Origin: DASYPQ01 sp046155895
GTDB taxonomy: Bacteria > Planctomycetota > UBA1135 > GCA-002686595
Length of the DNA stretch: 64,000 bases
NCBI GenBank assembly: GCA_046155895.1
Contig: JBJXFB010000167.1
Span: forward strand, 1-64,000
Direction of reading: 5' to 3'
Shown here: positions 28,657 to 37,387 of the stretch, piece after piece
Position numbering within the stretch: position 1 is the first letter of the stretch
How the letters are laid out: the number at the start of each line of letters is the position of its first letter
Translations under genes and position numbers: made by a program
Notes under the pieces: generated by a model
The model's input: only the letters and a program-made list of their open reading frames with translations
What the model was told of the DNA's origin: nothing
Databases searched by the model: none

Positions 28657-29552
28657 GATTCGACCTCCGAAGACCGAAGCCGGTCGTCGTTGGGATCCGG
28701 GTCCGATTCCTCTTCGATTCTCTCGTCCATGTCCAACTCCGATCCGGCTCGCGGATCGCGTGCGGGACGGCAGTCGGGAGACATGCCGTCGAACTCACGC
28801 CGCATGGCGCGGAAGATCTTCCGGCGAGCCCGGAAGATGACCATCTTGAGGTTCTCCAGCTTGATCCCGAGTTCGTCGGCCGTTTGGCGGTAGCTGAAGT
28901 CCTCGACCTCGACTCGATACAGCGCGGTGCGCTCGCGCGGAGAGAGCTGGCCGTAGAACTTCAGGTACTTGTCGAGGATCAAGAAGTAGGCGTGGAGGCA
29001 CGCTGCGCTGCTCTCGCGCTCGATCGCGCCCGACAGGGGGCTCGAGGGACGCGCCTCGGGCTGATCCGAGAGATCCTCGAAAGGAACCTCGACCCTTCCG
29101 CCCCGGCCTTGGGAGCGAAGGTGCTTGAGCACCGTATTGCGCACGATCATCGCCGACCACACGCGGAAGGCATCCTCGCGTTCCGAATTGAACCGGTGCG
29201 GGTACCGGTAGATGTTGAAGAAGACCTCTTGGAGGACGTCCCGCGCGTCGGCCTTGCTCGAGTAGCGTCGGAGCCGGCCGGCGACCTGGACGAGGAGGTG
29301 CTGGCTATTCAGCTCGTAGAGCAGCCCGAAGCACCCTCTCCCGCGAGTCTCGCGGAAAGCCTCCATGAGGCGCGTCGACAGGGCGTCGCGCCGGAGCTCC
29401 GCTTCCCCCTCCCCATCGAGGATCTCGGTCAATTGCCGGAGGACCTGGGCCCCGACCTCCGCGCCGATCTCCACGAGGCGGAGCCGCCATTGAGCCCTGG
29501 ATCCCGAACTCCCCAGGACGTGCTCGGGGTCGAGGGATTCGAGGGTCTTCAT
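28653..29552 (-). CDS. ECF sigma factor with N-terminal extension
   Basis: The protein is 299 aa, longer than a typical ECF. After about 90 extra N-terminal residues, region 2 reads DARDVLQEVFFNIYRYPHRFNSEREDAFRVWSAMIVRNTVLKHLR. Region 4 reads SPRERTALYRVEVEDFSYRQTADELGIKLENLKMVIFRARRKIFRAM. An acidic tail (MDERIEEESDPDPNDD) follows region 4. It is coupled by ATGA to the zinc-finger anti-sigma gene. Its own promoter must be in 29553-29793, where a GGTAAC/GTTACC inverted repeat is found. Confidence 0.88.
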   Translation of the reverse strand: MKTLESLDPEHVLGSSGSRAQWRLRLVEIGAEVGAQVLRQLTEILDGEGEAELRRDALSTRLMEAFRETRGRGCFGLLYELNSQHLLVQVAGRLRRYSSKADARDVLQEVFFNIYRYPHRFNSEREDAFRVWSAMIVRNTVLKHLRSQGRGGRVEVPFEDLSDQPEARPSSPLSGAIERESSAACLHAYFLILDKYLKFYGQLSPRERTALYRVEVEDFSYRQTADELGIKLENLKMVIFRARRKIFRAMRREFDGMSPDCRPARDPRAGSELDMDERIEEESDPDPNDDRLRSSEVES

Positions 29553-29643
29553 GCAGACGATCGCTGGAGCGGGTTCGGGAAGGGTCCTCGGGGAGCGAGG
29601 AGCCGACGCTGCGGAAGCTGATTCTATGGGCGGTCGCGGAAGA

Positions 29644-29677
29644 GGTAACAGAAAGGGAACAAGTACTTTTCGTTACC
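29644..29677 (-). promoter_or_regulatory. Candidate operator/promoter of the ECF operon
   Basis: GGTAAC (29644-29649) and GTTACC (29672-29677) form an inverted repeat with a 22-bp spacer, in a patch much richer in A/T than its surroundings (29640-29680). Read on the minus strand it starts GGTAACGAAAAGTACTTG, about 90 bp before the sigma start. It could be a dyad operator or contain an ECF-type -35/-10 pair. The bidirectional spacer also serves queG. Confidence 0.35.
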
Positions 29678-29793
29678 GGGAAGGGCAGTGGGGCGTGCCC
29701 GGGGGGAGAAGGCGCGCCGGGCACGGGGAGGCGCAACGCAGCCGAGACTCTCCGGTTGCCGAACGGCCCCTCCTGCACCGATGATGGGGCCCG

Positions 29794-30906
29794 GTGCAAC
29801 CCTCCTCCCAGGCCTTGGAAATCGCCCTGGAGGCTGGTTTCGACCTCGCCGGGACGGCCCCCCTCCGACCTCCCCGAGCAGCCTCCCGGTTCCTGAAGTG
29901 GCTCGCTGAAGGGCGGCACGGGAGCATGGGCTGGATCGAGCGCCAGAGCGCGAAGATCGTCGATCCCCGCCGCAACTTCCCCGAAGGCAAGTCGATCCTC
30001 GTCCTGGGGCTGGCCCACTCCCGGCCTGATGTTTCCCTGCCTGGTGGCGGCCGAGTAGCCCGCTACGCGGCCGGCCGCGATTACCACAACGTCGTGCGCC
30101 GGATGCTGACGAAGCTCGCCAGCGGCCTCCGTCGGGCGGGTCTGGCGGGGACGAGCCGACGGATCGTCGACGCTGGGCCCCTGCTCGAACGCTCACACGC
30201 GGCCGAGGCCGGCCTCGGTTTCGAATCCAAGGCCGCCAATCTCCTCCATCCGAGCTTCGGACCCTGGTTCTTCCTCGGAGAGCTCCTCCTCGACGCCGAT
30301 CTCGAGCCGACTACCGGCCCTGCGGCCGGATCCTGCGGCACTTGCACCGCCTGCATCGACGCATGCCCGACCGGGGCGATCTTCGAACCGGGCCGCGTCG
30401 ACGCCCGGGACTGCATCAGCTACCAGACGATCGAGAACAGGGGGGTCGTCCCGGCCGGCATTCGAACCCAAATCGGGCCCTGGGTGTTCGGATGTGACAT
30501 CTGCTCGGAAGTCTGTCCGTGGGGTCACGGGGCCGAAGACCACTCCGCGCGATTCGGCGTCCACAGCGCAGTCGCCGACATCGGCCTGGTCGAGTGGCTG
30601 GAGGCCGGCGAGGAGCTCGCCGGCTGGGTGGCCGCTTCCCCCCTGCAACGGCCGGGGCGGGAGGGGCTCGCCCGGAACGCGGCTATCGCGCTCGGCAACC
30701 TGCCCTCCGATGCCGGTCGACGGGCCCTGTTGCATGCCTTGAAACTCGATCCGTCACCGATCGTGCGTGAAGCGGCGGCTTGGTCCCTCTCGAAGGCGCA
30801 TGGCTCGGACTCCGTGACCAAGGCCGCTCTCGAGAGGGCCTCCCTCGCGGAGCAGGAAGCGCCGATCCGGGCGGCCATCCAGACCTGGCGATCGAACTGC
30901 GGCTAG
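29794..30906 (+). CDS. queG: Epoxyqueuosine reductase QueG
   Basis: The protein is 370 aa from GTG 29794. It has the family markers: AGFDLAGTAPL at the start, RVARYAAGRDYHNVVRRMLTKL, VDAGPLLERSHAAEAGLGF, and two 4Fe-4S clusters CGTCTACIDACPTGAI and CDICSEVCPW. C-terminal HEAT-like repeats (RNAAIALGN; VREAAAWSLSKA) are typical of full-length QueG. It reduces epoxyqueuosine to queuosine in tRNA, using cobalamin. queA, encoding the enzyme that supplies its substrate, lies at 37357-38436 but in another operon. Confidence 0.94.
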   Translation: MQPSSQALEIALEAGFDLAGTAPLRPPRAASRFLKWLAEGRHGSMGWIERQSAKIVDPRRNFPEGKSILVLGLAHSRPDVSLPGGGRVARYAAGRDYHNVVRRMLTKLASGLRRAGLAGTSRRIVDAGPLLERSHAAEAGLGFESKAANLLHPSFGPWFFLGELLLDADLEPTTGPAAGSCGTCTACIDACPTGAIFEPGRVDARDCISYQTIENRGVVPAGIRTQIGPWVFGCDICSEVCPWGHGAEDHSARFGVHSAVADIGLVEWLEAGEELAGWVAASPLQRPGREGLARNAAIALGNLPSDAGRRALLHALKLDPSPIVREAAAWSLSKAHGSDSVTKAALERASLAEQEAPIRAAIQTWRSNCG

Positions 30907-31295
30907 CGTCGATTCCTCGCGACACGTCGTCCCGGATGTCGAGATTCGAGAACGTGCCCTGTGCGGGAGCCTATCGTCATGCATGGCAGTCCCACAAGCC
31001 TAGTCTGTATAACGAGATAGAGCGATCCAAGCGCCGGGGCGACTCCCTGCCGGGAGAACTTCCCGGGCCCGCACTTCGTCCAAGAAGGTCGAGTCGAGGC
31101 CGAGCCTCGTCGCCCGTGTCGAATTCGGACGACGTTCGGACCGGTCGGTTCCCCAGCGGATGGAGATTCGCACGGTCACGCAAGCCGTTGTCTGCTTGGA
31201 AGTTGCCATCTTGGGAGTCGCGACTGCCCGCTTTGGCAGGGCGCTTGCTCTTGGGTCCAGTCCAAGACAGACCCACAGGCAGGATCGGATACCGG
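30907..31295. other. 389-bp intergenic region with promoter-like and hairpin elements
   Basis: No gene is supported in this stretch between queG and the zinc-ribbon gene. It holds a TATAAC box (31008-31013) and, 30 bp later, two overlapping hairpins at 31043-31066. The remainder shows nothing I recognise. The long distance would give the small zinc-ribbon mRNA a leader of about 270 nt if transcription starts near 31020. Confidence 0.4.
31008..31013 (+). promoter_or_regulatory. Possible -10 element (TATAAC)
   Basis: TATAAC lies in AT-richer DNA (TAGTCTGTATAACGAGATAG). The hexamer 18 bp upstream (TGGCAG) is a poor -35. It would drive the zinc-ribbon gene at 31296. Confidence 0.25.
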
Positions 31296-31517
31296 ATGGA
31301 ACCCTCTGACTTCTACAGCGACCTCAAGCACTGCCCGAAGTGCGACAAGTACGTCACCTACCTCATGGGAGTCGAGCACTCCTACTGCACGCAGTGCGGG
31401 GGTCGCGTCCGCCTCTTCTCCCAGACCGACTGGACTTCCTTCAGCGAGAACCTCACGCGCAATCGCCCCAAGGGTGGACGTCCCCGCAAGGACCAGCGCG
31501 ACCGCGAGTCGGCCTGA
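31296..31517 (+). CDS. Small zinc-ribbon protein
   Basis: This 73-aa protein begins MEPSDFYSDLKHCPKC. Two CxxC pairs (Cys13/Cys16 and Cys31/Cys34) separated by 14 residues make a zinc ribbon, followed by RVRLFSQTDWTSFSENL and a basic tail PKGGRPRKDQRDRESA. GRP-RK resembles an AT-hook-like core, so nucleic-acid contact is conceivable. There is no strong ribosome-binding site. I believe short proteins of this pattern recur in planctomycetes, but I cannot name a family. It converges on the TPR gene with 15 bp between. Confidence 0.75.
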   Translation: MEPSDFYSDLKHCPKCDKYVTYLMGVEHSYCTQCGGRVRLFSQTDWTSFSENLTRNRPKGGRPRKDQRDRESA

Positions 31518-31532
31518 ACCGCGAAGCCGAGC

Positions 31533-32681
31533 CTAGTCCGGCTTGAGGCGTCGAGCCTTCTCCCCGGCCTGCAGGCGCTCCTGCAGCCGACCCGTGCGCG
31601 CGTAGTAGCGTTCGAGGCGCTCCCAGGTCTTCCACTCGCCCGAGCAACGATCGGCGAGCGCTTCTGCGGCGATCCGCGCCCCCTCCGCGTCACGCATGCG
31701 TTCGAGGACGTCCACCGCCAGGATCCGCAGATCGACGTCGGTAGGTCTCTCGACGACGAGACGGGCGAGCGCGCGGCGCGCGGAACGAATGTCACCGGTC
31801 GATGCGTGGATGTCCACCAGCCTGCGGAGGAGAACCGGATCGTGGGGTGCGTACTCGAGTCGGCTCTCGATCGTGTGCGCCTCTTGCGCGGCCGCGGAGA
31901 GCGCACGGTAGCGCTCCTGCGCCTCGACCCCCTCCTTCTCCCGGCCCAGATCGAGGAGGATCCGGCCGAGAAGGAACCAGGGGCGAGGCTGCCAGGGATC
32001 GAGGTCGCGAGCGCGCGATGCCGCGGCGAGCGCTGCGTCGGGACGCTCCAGGTCCAAGAGAACCTGCGCCTTCCAAGCCCAGGCCTCCGCGTGGCGAGGA
32101 TCGATCCCGAGGAGCTCGTCGAGGAGCTTCTCGGCCTGCTCAGGAGCGCCGAGATGCAGCTCGCTCAGTGCGAGACCCCGGATGGCCTCGATTTCGCGGG
32201 GCGAGAGGGCTAGGACGCGCTGGTAGTGCTCCTTGGCGCGAGCGTAGTCCCCGAGGCTGTAGTAGCAGTGCCCGAGCACGCGCGTCCTCGCGAGCAGGGC
32301 CGGCGCCGCCTCGAGGAGTCGCTCGAGGGTCGCGGCCGCGTCTCCGTAGCGCTGCAGGCGGAAGTAGACGACCCCCATCTCGTAGAGCGCCGGCGGGTAG
32401 TCGGGTTCCTTCTCGAGGACGCCGTAGAGCCGCTCGAGGGCGAGCGGCAAGTCGCGTTGGTGGATCGCGAGGACGGCATCGCGCATCCCGGCGGGAACCA
32501 CCCCGGACTGCTCGTCCGAATCCACGCCGAAATCCCGCCATCGGCCGGGTTCCGCCTTCTCGAGCGTGCGCGGATCCCGGCGGAGAGCCTCCATTCCGGC
32601 CGAAGCGGCCGTGGGCGTTTGCGCGCTCGGGGCGACCAAACCCGGCGCCAGCGCCGAGATCACGAGGAGCAGCTCGATCAT
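31533..32681 (-). CDS. Exported TPR protein
   Basis: The protein is 382 aa. MIELLLVISALAPGLVAPSAQ is a signal peptide. Residues about 65-370 are consecutive TPRs (ALYEMGVVYFRLQRYGDAAATLERLL; ARTRVLGHCYYSLGDYARAKEHYQRVL; HAEAWAWKAQVLLDLERPDAALAAASRA). ATG 32681 overlaps the CRTAC1 stop (ATGA), so the two are co-translated. CRTAC1-type proteins are often encoded next to TPR proteins in planctomycetes; the TPR protein probably serves as a binding partner. Confidence 0.85.
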   Translation of the reverse strand: MIELLLVISALAPGLVAPSAQTPTAASAGMEALRRDPRTLEKAEPGRWRDFGVDSDEQSGVVPAGMRDAVLAIHQRDLPLALERLYGVLEKEPDYPPALYEMGVVYFRLQRYGDAAATLERLLEAAPALLARTRVLGHCYYSLGDYARAKEHYQRVLALSPREIEAIRGLALSELHLGAPEQAEKLLDELLGIDPRHAEAWAWKAQVLLDLERPDAALAAASRARDLDPWQPRPWFLLGRILLDLGREKEGVEAQERYRALSAAAQEAHTIESRLEYAPHDPVLLRRLVDIHASTGDIRSARRALARLVVERPTDVDLRILAVDVLERMRDAEGARIAAEALADRCSGEWKTWERLERYYARTGRLQERLQAGEKARRLKPD

Positions 32682-34315
32682 TTCTCATCGGCCTCGTCGA
32701 CGACGAGGACGCGATCCACGCTGACTCCCTCGAGAACCTGTTCCCGCCCCGAAGGCCAGCGCACGACGAGACGCTCGAGCCGCTCGGTCGCACCCAGTCC
32801 GAAGTGAGCTTCGGCCGGTATCGCGCTCTGGTACCCCCCAGCCGTGCGAATCTCGGCGCGGCGCACTCCGCCCTCCCACTCCGCGATCACGCGCGCGCCG
32901 ATCCCGTCGCGGTTGCCCTTCCGGGAACGCAGCTTCACGCGCAGCCAGTGGCCGTGCTTGCCGGCCGCAACCGAGTTGAGGAACACTTGGACGGCTCCCT
33001 CGATCCGCAGGCCGACGATGTCGAGGTCCCCATCGCCGTCGAGATCGGCGCACGCGCTCGCGCGCGAGACCGCGGGAAGCGCATCGGAAAGCGGTTCCAC
33101 CGTGAAGCGGCCGTCTCCCGCGCTGCGGTAGAGCTGGCTCTCCTGAGCGTAACGGGTGTCCGTCCCCGGCTGGTCGGCTTCCGGATAGACGTGGCCGTTC
33201 AACACGGAGAGGTCGAGGTCCCCGTCCAGATCGAAGTCGGCGAAGTGAGTGCCCCAACCGAGCTTGGGCAGGCTCGGCCCGGACAGTCCGGCCGCGGCGG
33301 ATCGCTCTCGAAATCCGAGGTTCTTCGATGAGACGTAGAGCGCGTTGCTCTCGGCCGAGAAGTTCGTGACGTGGAGATCGTCCCGGCCGTCCCCGTTCCA
33401 GTCGCCGCAGGCGATTCCCATCCCAGCCTGCTCCTTGCCGTTGGCGTCGTGGCTCACTCCCCGCCGGAAGCCGACTTCCGCGAAGGTTCCGTCGCCGCGG
33501 TTCTCCCACAGGTGATTCGGGGTCGAGTCGTTCGTCACGTAGACGTCCGTGTCGCCGTCGTCGTCGTAGTCGAGAGTCATCACTCCCAGGCCGAAGGCGG
33601 CGGCGGCGGGACGGAAGCCCGCGGGGCTCGTCCTCTCCTCGAAGGTGCCGTCGCCCCTCCCGCGGAAGAGGCGATCGTGCGTCGGGACCAGGCCCTCGGG
33701 CCCGCACATCACGTCGATGCCTTTCCACTTGCAGCCCGCCTCCCCGCGTCGGGCCACCGCCTTGGGATCGAACTTGAGGTAGTTCACGACGACCAGGTCG
33801 AGATGCCCGTCCCGGTCGTAGTCCAGGAAGGCGGCGCTGGAGCTCCATTCGTCTCCGACGAGGCCGGCCTCGGCCGTGATCTCGCGGAACCCTCGACCCC
33901 GGTCGTTCAGGAAGACGCGCTTGGGCCCCCATTGCGTGACGACCAGATCGAGCCAGCCGTCGCCATCGATGTCCCCGGCGGCCCCTCCCATGCCCCACCG
34001 GCCTCCGGTCATCTCCCAAGTCGGCCCGGCAGGGAGGAACGTGCCGTCTCCCTGCCCGAGGAAAAGGCGCGGAGGGAACCCCGGCTCGCCTTTCTCGACG
34101 CGCTCGAGCGTCGAGCCGTCGACGATCACCAGATCGACCCGGTCGTCCCCGTCGAAATCGCCGAGGATCACGCCGCCCCCGTTCGCCTCGACGATGAAGT
34201 CCTTGGCGGGCGAGCCGCAGTGGGTCACGACTCCAGGGAGGGCGCGCTGGCCGATCTCGCGGAAAAGCGGATCGGCAGAGGTCGCGAGGACGGCGGACAG
34301 GATGGCCTGGAGCAC
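32678..34315 (-). CDS. CRTAC1 family protein (FG-GAP/VCBS propeller plus ASPIC/UnbV domain)
   Basis: The protein is 545 aa from GTG 34315, with a short signal peptide (VLQAILSAVLATSA). It has repeated FG-GAP/VCBS calcium motifs: GDFDGDDRVDLVIV, GDIDGDGWLDLVVT, LDYDRDGHLDLVVV, GDWNGDGRDDLHVT, ADFDLDGDLDLSVL and ADLDGDGDLDIVGL. The C-terminal ASPIC/UnbV module (GNRDGIGARVIAEWEG...AEAHFGLGATERLERLVVRWPSG) is typical of CRTAC1. It is a secreted integrin-alpha-like beta-propeller, probably for adhesion or binding. It lies 37 bp behind the VCBS/cupredoxin-like gene. Confidence 0.92.
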   Translation of the reverse strand: MLQAILSAVLATSADPLFREIGQRALPGVVTHCGSPAKDFIVEANGGGVILGDFDGDDRVDLVIVDGSTLERVEKGEPGFPPRLFLGQGDGTFLPAGPTWEMTGGRWGMGGAAGDIDGDGWLDLVVTQWGPKRVFLNDRGRGFREITAEAGLVGDEWSSSAAFLDYDRDGHLDLVVVNYLKFDPKAVARRGEAGCKWKGIDVMCGPEGLVPTHDRLFRGRGDGTFEERTSPAGFRPAAAAFGLGVMTLDYDDDGDTDVYVTNDSTPNHLWENRGDGTFAEVGFRRGVSHDANGKEQAGMGIACGDWNGDGRDDLHVTNFSAESNALYVSSKNLGFRERSAAAGLSGPSLPKLGWGTHFADFDLDGDLDLSVLNGHVYPEADQPGTDTRYAQESQLYRSAGDGRFTVEPLSDALPAVSRASACADLDGDGDLDIVGLRIEGAVQVFLNSVAAGKHGHWLRVKLRSRKGNRDGIGARVIAEWEGGVRRAEIRTAGGYQSAIPAEAHFGLGATERLERLVVRWPSGREQVLEGVSVDRVLVVDEADEK

Positions 34316-34352
34316 GCGGGAGAGATCGTACCTCTCGCGCGATCGGCGCACC

Positions 34353-36641
34353 CTACCAGGTGATGAAGAGACCGTTCGTGATGTTGAACGTGTTTCCCCC
34401 GGGCGCGGGGCAGAACGACGGATCCCCGTCCCGATAGTACGTCTGGTAGAAGCGCGTCGCGCCGGAAGAGATCGGATCCCCGGCCGCCGCGCTGCGCGCG
34501 GTGATCGAGAGGTCCCCGGGCGCGGGAGCGGATGCGACGCCCCCGCTCGCATTCTTCACGTAGAGCCGCTTCAGATTCCCGTTCGCGCAGCGGAGCCCGT
34601 CGCCGAAAAGGAGTCCATTCGCATCCTGACCGGTGCACTGGAAGAAGATCGAGATCGAGGTCGGTCTCTCGTCGGAGGCCGTCAGGACCACCGTGTCCGG
34701 CACCGCCGTACCGTGGGACGTGAGGAGCGCACCGGGACTGCCCGCCATCGAGTTCGCGCATCCACGCCCCGTGGCGCCGAAGTTGGTGCAGGGACACCAC
34801 GTCGAGAGCGATCCGTCGCCGAAGCAGAACGGGATCCCGGGTGGCGGGGAAACGAGCGTGATGCAACGGCTCTCCGTGACGGTCACGTTGCCAGGCCAAT
34901 CCTCGAGGCGGAGCTCGTAGCAGAGCTGGATCCCCTGGCCCGAAGCGGTGTCGGGCATCTCGAAGCGGTGCAACTGGGATCCCGATCGGGTTCCCGCGAC
35001 CGTCGAGGCCGAGCCTGTCACGAGGACCTGACCGGAGATCGCACCGGGGGTGCTCGCGAAGCCGTAGGTCCCCGGCGCGACGAAAGTGTAGGAGTACGTG
35101 CCTCCGGGTGCGATCGAGCCCGAGGCGTAGGTGTACGGCGCCGTCGTGCTCTCGATCGTCCGCGGAGCCCCGGAGTTGTTGGTCCAGGTCACGATCGTGC
35201 CCGTGCCGACGCTCGGCGAGGGCGGAACGAATCCTCCGGCAGTGATCGAGATCGAGGCCGTCTGCGGGACTGTCCCGATCACGTAGGTCACGGTGCCCGT
35301 GACGTAGTCCATCCCGTCGTCCTGGATCTGGTCGGCCACGTGGGCGCGCACGACCTTCGAGCCGCCAGCGGGGGCGGTCGAGACGTTCTCGTGCGAGACA
35401 ACGCGCGGCGGGATCGAGTCGATCGGGCCCGTGTTCCGGTAGAACTTGTTGATGAACGAGCCGGACTCTCCCTGCGCCGTGAGGATGTCGTAGCGGCCGT
35501 CGTTGTTGAGGTCCGCGACCGTGCAGTCGAGGGTGGAATCCGAGACGGACTGGATCTGGACGCTCTGGTCCACGAAGACGAACCCGCCGTCGTTGCGGTA
35601 GAGGTACTCGTGACTTCCGAGCGAGCCGACGAGGACGTCGGAGTCGCCGTCCATGTCGTAGTCGAAGAGGACGATCTCGTTGTCGTCGACCGCGCCGGGG
35701 AGCAGCGGCTGGTTCGTGAACGAGAGGGTCCCGCTCGGCACGAGGTTGTTCCTCACCGCCCCTTCCTGGAAGCCGCTCGAGGAAACGAAGAACAGGTCGA
35801 GATCGTCGTCCCCGTCGAGATCGCCGACCTCCGCCTCGTAGACGTCCCCGTTGCCGACCGCGAGCAGGGAGGACTGGTCCGTGAACGTGCCCGTGCCGCC
35901 GTTCAGGAGCAGGTAGTGGTTGCCTCCCGAGTTCGTGAACTTGTTCGAACCGAAGAAGTCGGCGTCGAAGTCGCCGTCGACGTCCACGAACAGGACGTCC
36001 ATCTGTCCGGATTTCAGCGGGGCGTTCAGGGCAGCCGCGTCTTCCGTGAAGAACCCGGTGCCGTCGTTCCTGTACAGGTGCGGCCTCGCCGAAGAAACGA
36101 TGTTGTAGGCGTCGTTCAGGATCAGGTCGAGGTCGCCGTCGTCGTCGACGTCGCCCAACCCCGCCGCACCGGACGAATGGTTCGTGGTCAGCCCGCGCGT
36201 CGAGCTCTGCAGGCTGAAGAAGCCCGGGTTCGCCGCGCCCTGGTTCATGTACAGGAAGGGCGGATCCGTGGAGAAAGCGTTCGCGAATACGGCGTCGACC
36301 CATCCGTCGCCGTCGACGTCCCCCGTCGTCACGCCCTTCGCATTCGACACGTGCGCACCGAGGCGGGCGACGCTCTCGTCGGCGAAGATCCAGGGCCCGG
36401 TCTCGACGAGCTTGTTGATGATCAGGATGTTCTGGCGTTTGGTACCCGCGAAGTCGAAACCGTCTCCCTCGGCGAAGAAGACGTCGAGGTCCCCGTCGTG
36501 GTCGACGTCGGCGCATTCGACTCCCTCGGCCCATCGGGTCGGCCCGGGGAAGTTCGTGACCTGCTGGAACTGCTGCGCCCGGGCGCCCGTGCTCGCGGCC
36601 AGGAATGCGGTCGCGATGCTGAGGAGTCGGCGCTGTTCCAT
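34353..36641 (-). CDS. Secreted VCBS propeller with degenerate cupredoxin domain and shared C-terminal domain
   Basis: The protein is 762 aa. ATG 36641 gives a signal peptide ending GARAQQ; longer starts only add basic residues. Residues about 35-400 carry FG-GAP/VCBS repeats (CADVDHDGDLDVFFA; GDVDGDGWVDAVFA; GDLDGDDDLDLFFV). Residues about 460-545 look like a plastocyanin fold (GTIVTWTNNSGAPRTIES; SIAPGGTYSYTFVAPGTYGFASTP), but the copper ligands are replaced. The last 150 residues are the shared Cys domain: CPC, GCANS, FGDGLRC, NLKRLY, RFYQTYYRDG, ending NITNGLFITW with no terminal Pro. It is the first gene of a minus-strand operon with the CRTAC1 and TPR genes. Confidence 0.82.
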   Translation of the reverse strand: MEQRRLLSIATAFLAASTGARAQQFQQVTNFPGPTRWAEGVECADVDHDGDLDVFFAEGDGFDFAGTKRQNILIINKLVETGPWIFADESVARLGAHVSNAKGVTTGDVDGDGWVDAVFANAFSTDPPFLYMNQGAANPGFFSLQSSTRGLTTNHSSGAAGLGDVDDDGDLDLILNDAYNIVSSARPHLYRNDGTGFFTEDAAALNAPLKSGQMDVLFVDVDGDFDADFFGSNKFTNSGGNHYLLLNGGTGTFTDQSSLLAVGNGDVYEAEVGDLDGDDDLDLFFVSSSGFQEGAVRNNLVPSGTLSFTNQPLLPGAVDDNEIVLFDYDMDGDSDVLVGSLGSHEYLYRNDGGFVFVDQSVQIQSVSDSTLDCTVADLNNDGRYDILTAQGESGSFINKFYRNTGPIDSIPPRVVSHENVSTAPAGGSKVVRAHVADQIQDDGMDYVTGTVTYVIGTVPQTASISITAGGFVPPSPSVGTGTIVTWTNNSGAPRTIESTTAPYTYASGSIAPGGTYSYTFVAPGTYGFASTPGAISGQVLVTGSASTVAGTRSGSQLHRFEMPDTASGQGIQLCYELRLEDWPGNVTVTESRCITLVSPPPGIPFCFGDGSLSTWCPCTNFGATGRGCANSMAGSPGALLTSHGTAVPDTVVLTASDERPTSISIFFQCTGQDANGLLFGDGLRCANGNLKRLYVKNASGGVASAPAPGDLSITARSAAAGDPISSGATRFYQTYYRDGDPSFCPAPGGNTFNITNGLFITW

Positions 36642-36697
36642 TCGATGTCGCAACCAGCGTATCCTGACCCGCATCCCCCGCAAGGAGATCATCACGG

Positions 36698-37387
36698 ATG
36701 AATGACCGCGCGTGGTTGTCGGGAGCGCGGCTGATGCTCCTGTTCACCCCGGAGCTCTGCCGGCGGCACGCTCCTCTCGACGCGCTCGAGCGGACGCTCG
36801 AATCCATCGACGCGATCCAGATCCGGCCCAAGGCGCTCGGATCGACTGCTCCGGGCGGCGCCCGCGAGACCTTCGACTGGTGCGTGCGCGTGCTCGATCT
36901 CCTCGAATCGAAAGGCGCGCGACACATCCCCGTGATCGTGAACGACCGTGTCGACGTCGCGGAAGCTCTCCGGGACCGCGGCTGCGCGGGCGTCCATCTC
37001 GGCCAGGATGACTGTCCTGTCAGGATCGCGAGGCAGCGCCTGGGACTCGGCCCCGTGATCGGGCTCTCGACGCACGACATGCTCCAGGTCGCGAATGCTG
37101 GAGAAGAACAGATCGACTACCTCGGGTTCGGGCCCATCCACGGCACCCGGACGAGGGGCTACGAGCACGGTCTCGGCCCCGAAACGGCCTGGATCGCGAG
37201 CGCGGGGAGCTCCCTCCCCGTGTTCGCGATCGGCGGCGTCGACGCTTCGAACGCCGCGGATCTCGCGCGGGTGGGCCGCGCGGCGGTCGGATCCGCGATC
37301 CTCTCGGCCGAGGATCCCGGCCGCGCCGCGCGGGAGATCCGAAGTCTCCTCGAAGATCAGGGCAGGAGCAGCATCGCGTCGCCGTAG
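36698..37387 (+). CDS. thiE: Thiamine-phosphate synthase family protein
   Basis: The protein is 229 aa, a TIM barrel. Motifs: IQIRPKAL near strand 2, PVIVNDRVDVAEALRDRGCAGVHLGQDD, DYLGFGPIHGTRTRG (phosphate and pyrophosphate site) and PVFAIGGVDASNA. ThiE joins the hydroxymethylpyrimidine and thiazole phosphates to thiamine phosphate; TenI-like variants lack this activity and cannot be excluded, but the VNDR and HLGQDD motifs are intact. It is divergent from the VCBS gene (56-bp spacer, too short for a full TPP riboswitch). Its last 31 bp overlap the 3' end of queA on the other strand. Confidence 0.85.
   Translation: MNDRAWLSGARLMLLFTPELCRRHAPLDALERTLESIDAIQIRPKALGSTAPGGARETFDWCVRVLDLLESKGARHIPVIVNDRVDVAEALRDRGCAGVHLGQDDCPVRIARQRLGLGPVIGLSTHDMLQVANAGEEQIDYLGFGPIHGTRTRGYEHGLGPETAWIASAGSSLPVFAIGGVDASNAADLARVGRAAVGSAILSAEDPGRAAREIRSLLEDQGRSSIASP

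Noticed and set aside
36642..36697. TPP riboswitch upstream of thiE
   Set aside because: Only 56 bp separate the divergent starts and no CUGAGA-type thi-box is present.
33876..36701. A 941-codon plus-strand frame antisense to the VCBS and CRTAC1 genes
   Set aside because: Low-complexity Arg/Val/Asp composition and no motif; typical third-position shadow in high-GC DNA. The minus-strand genes have clear domains.
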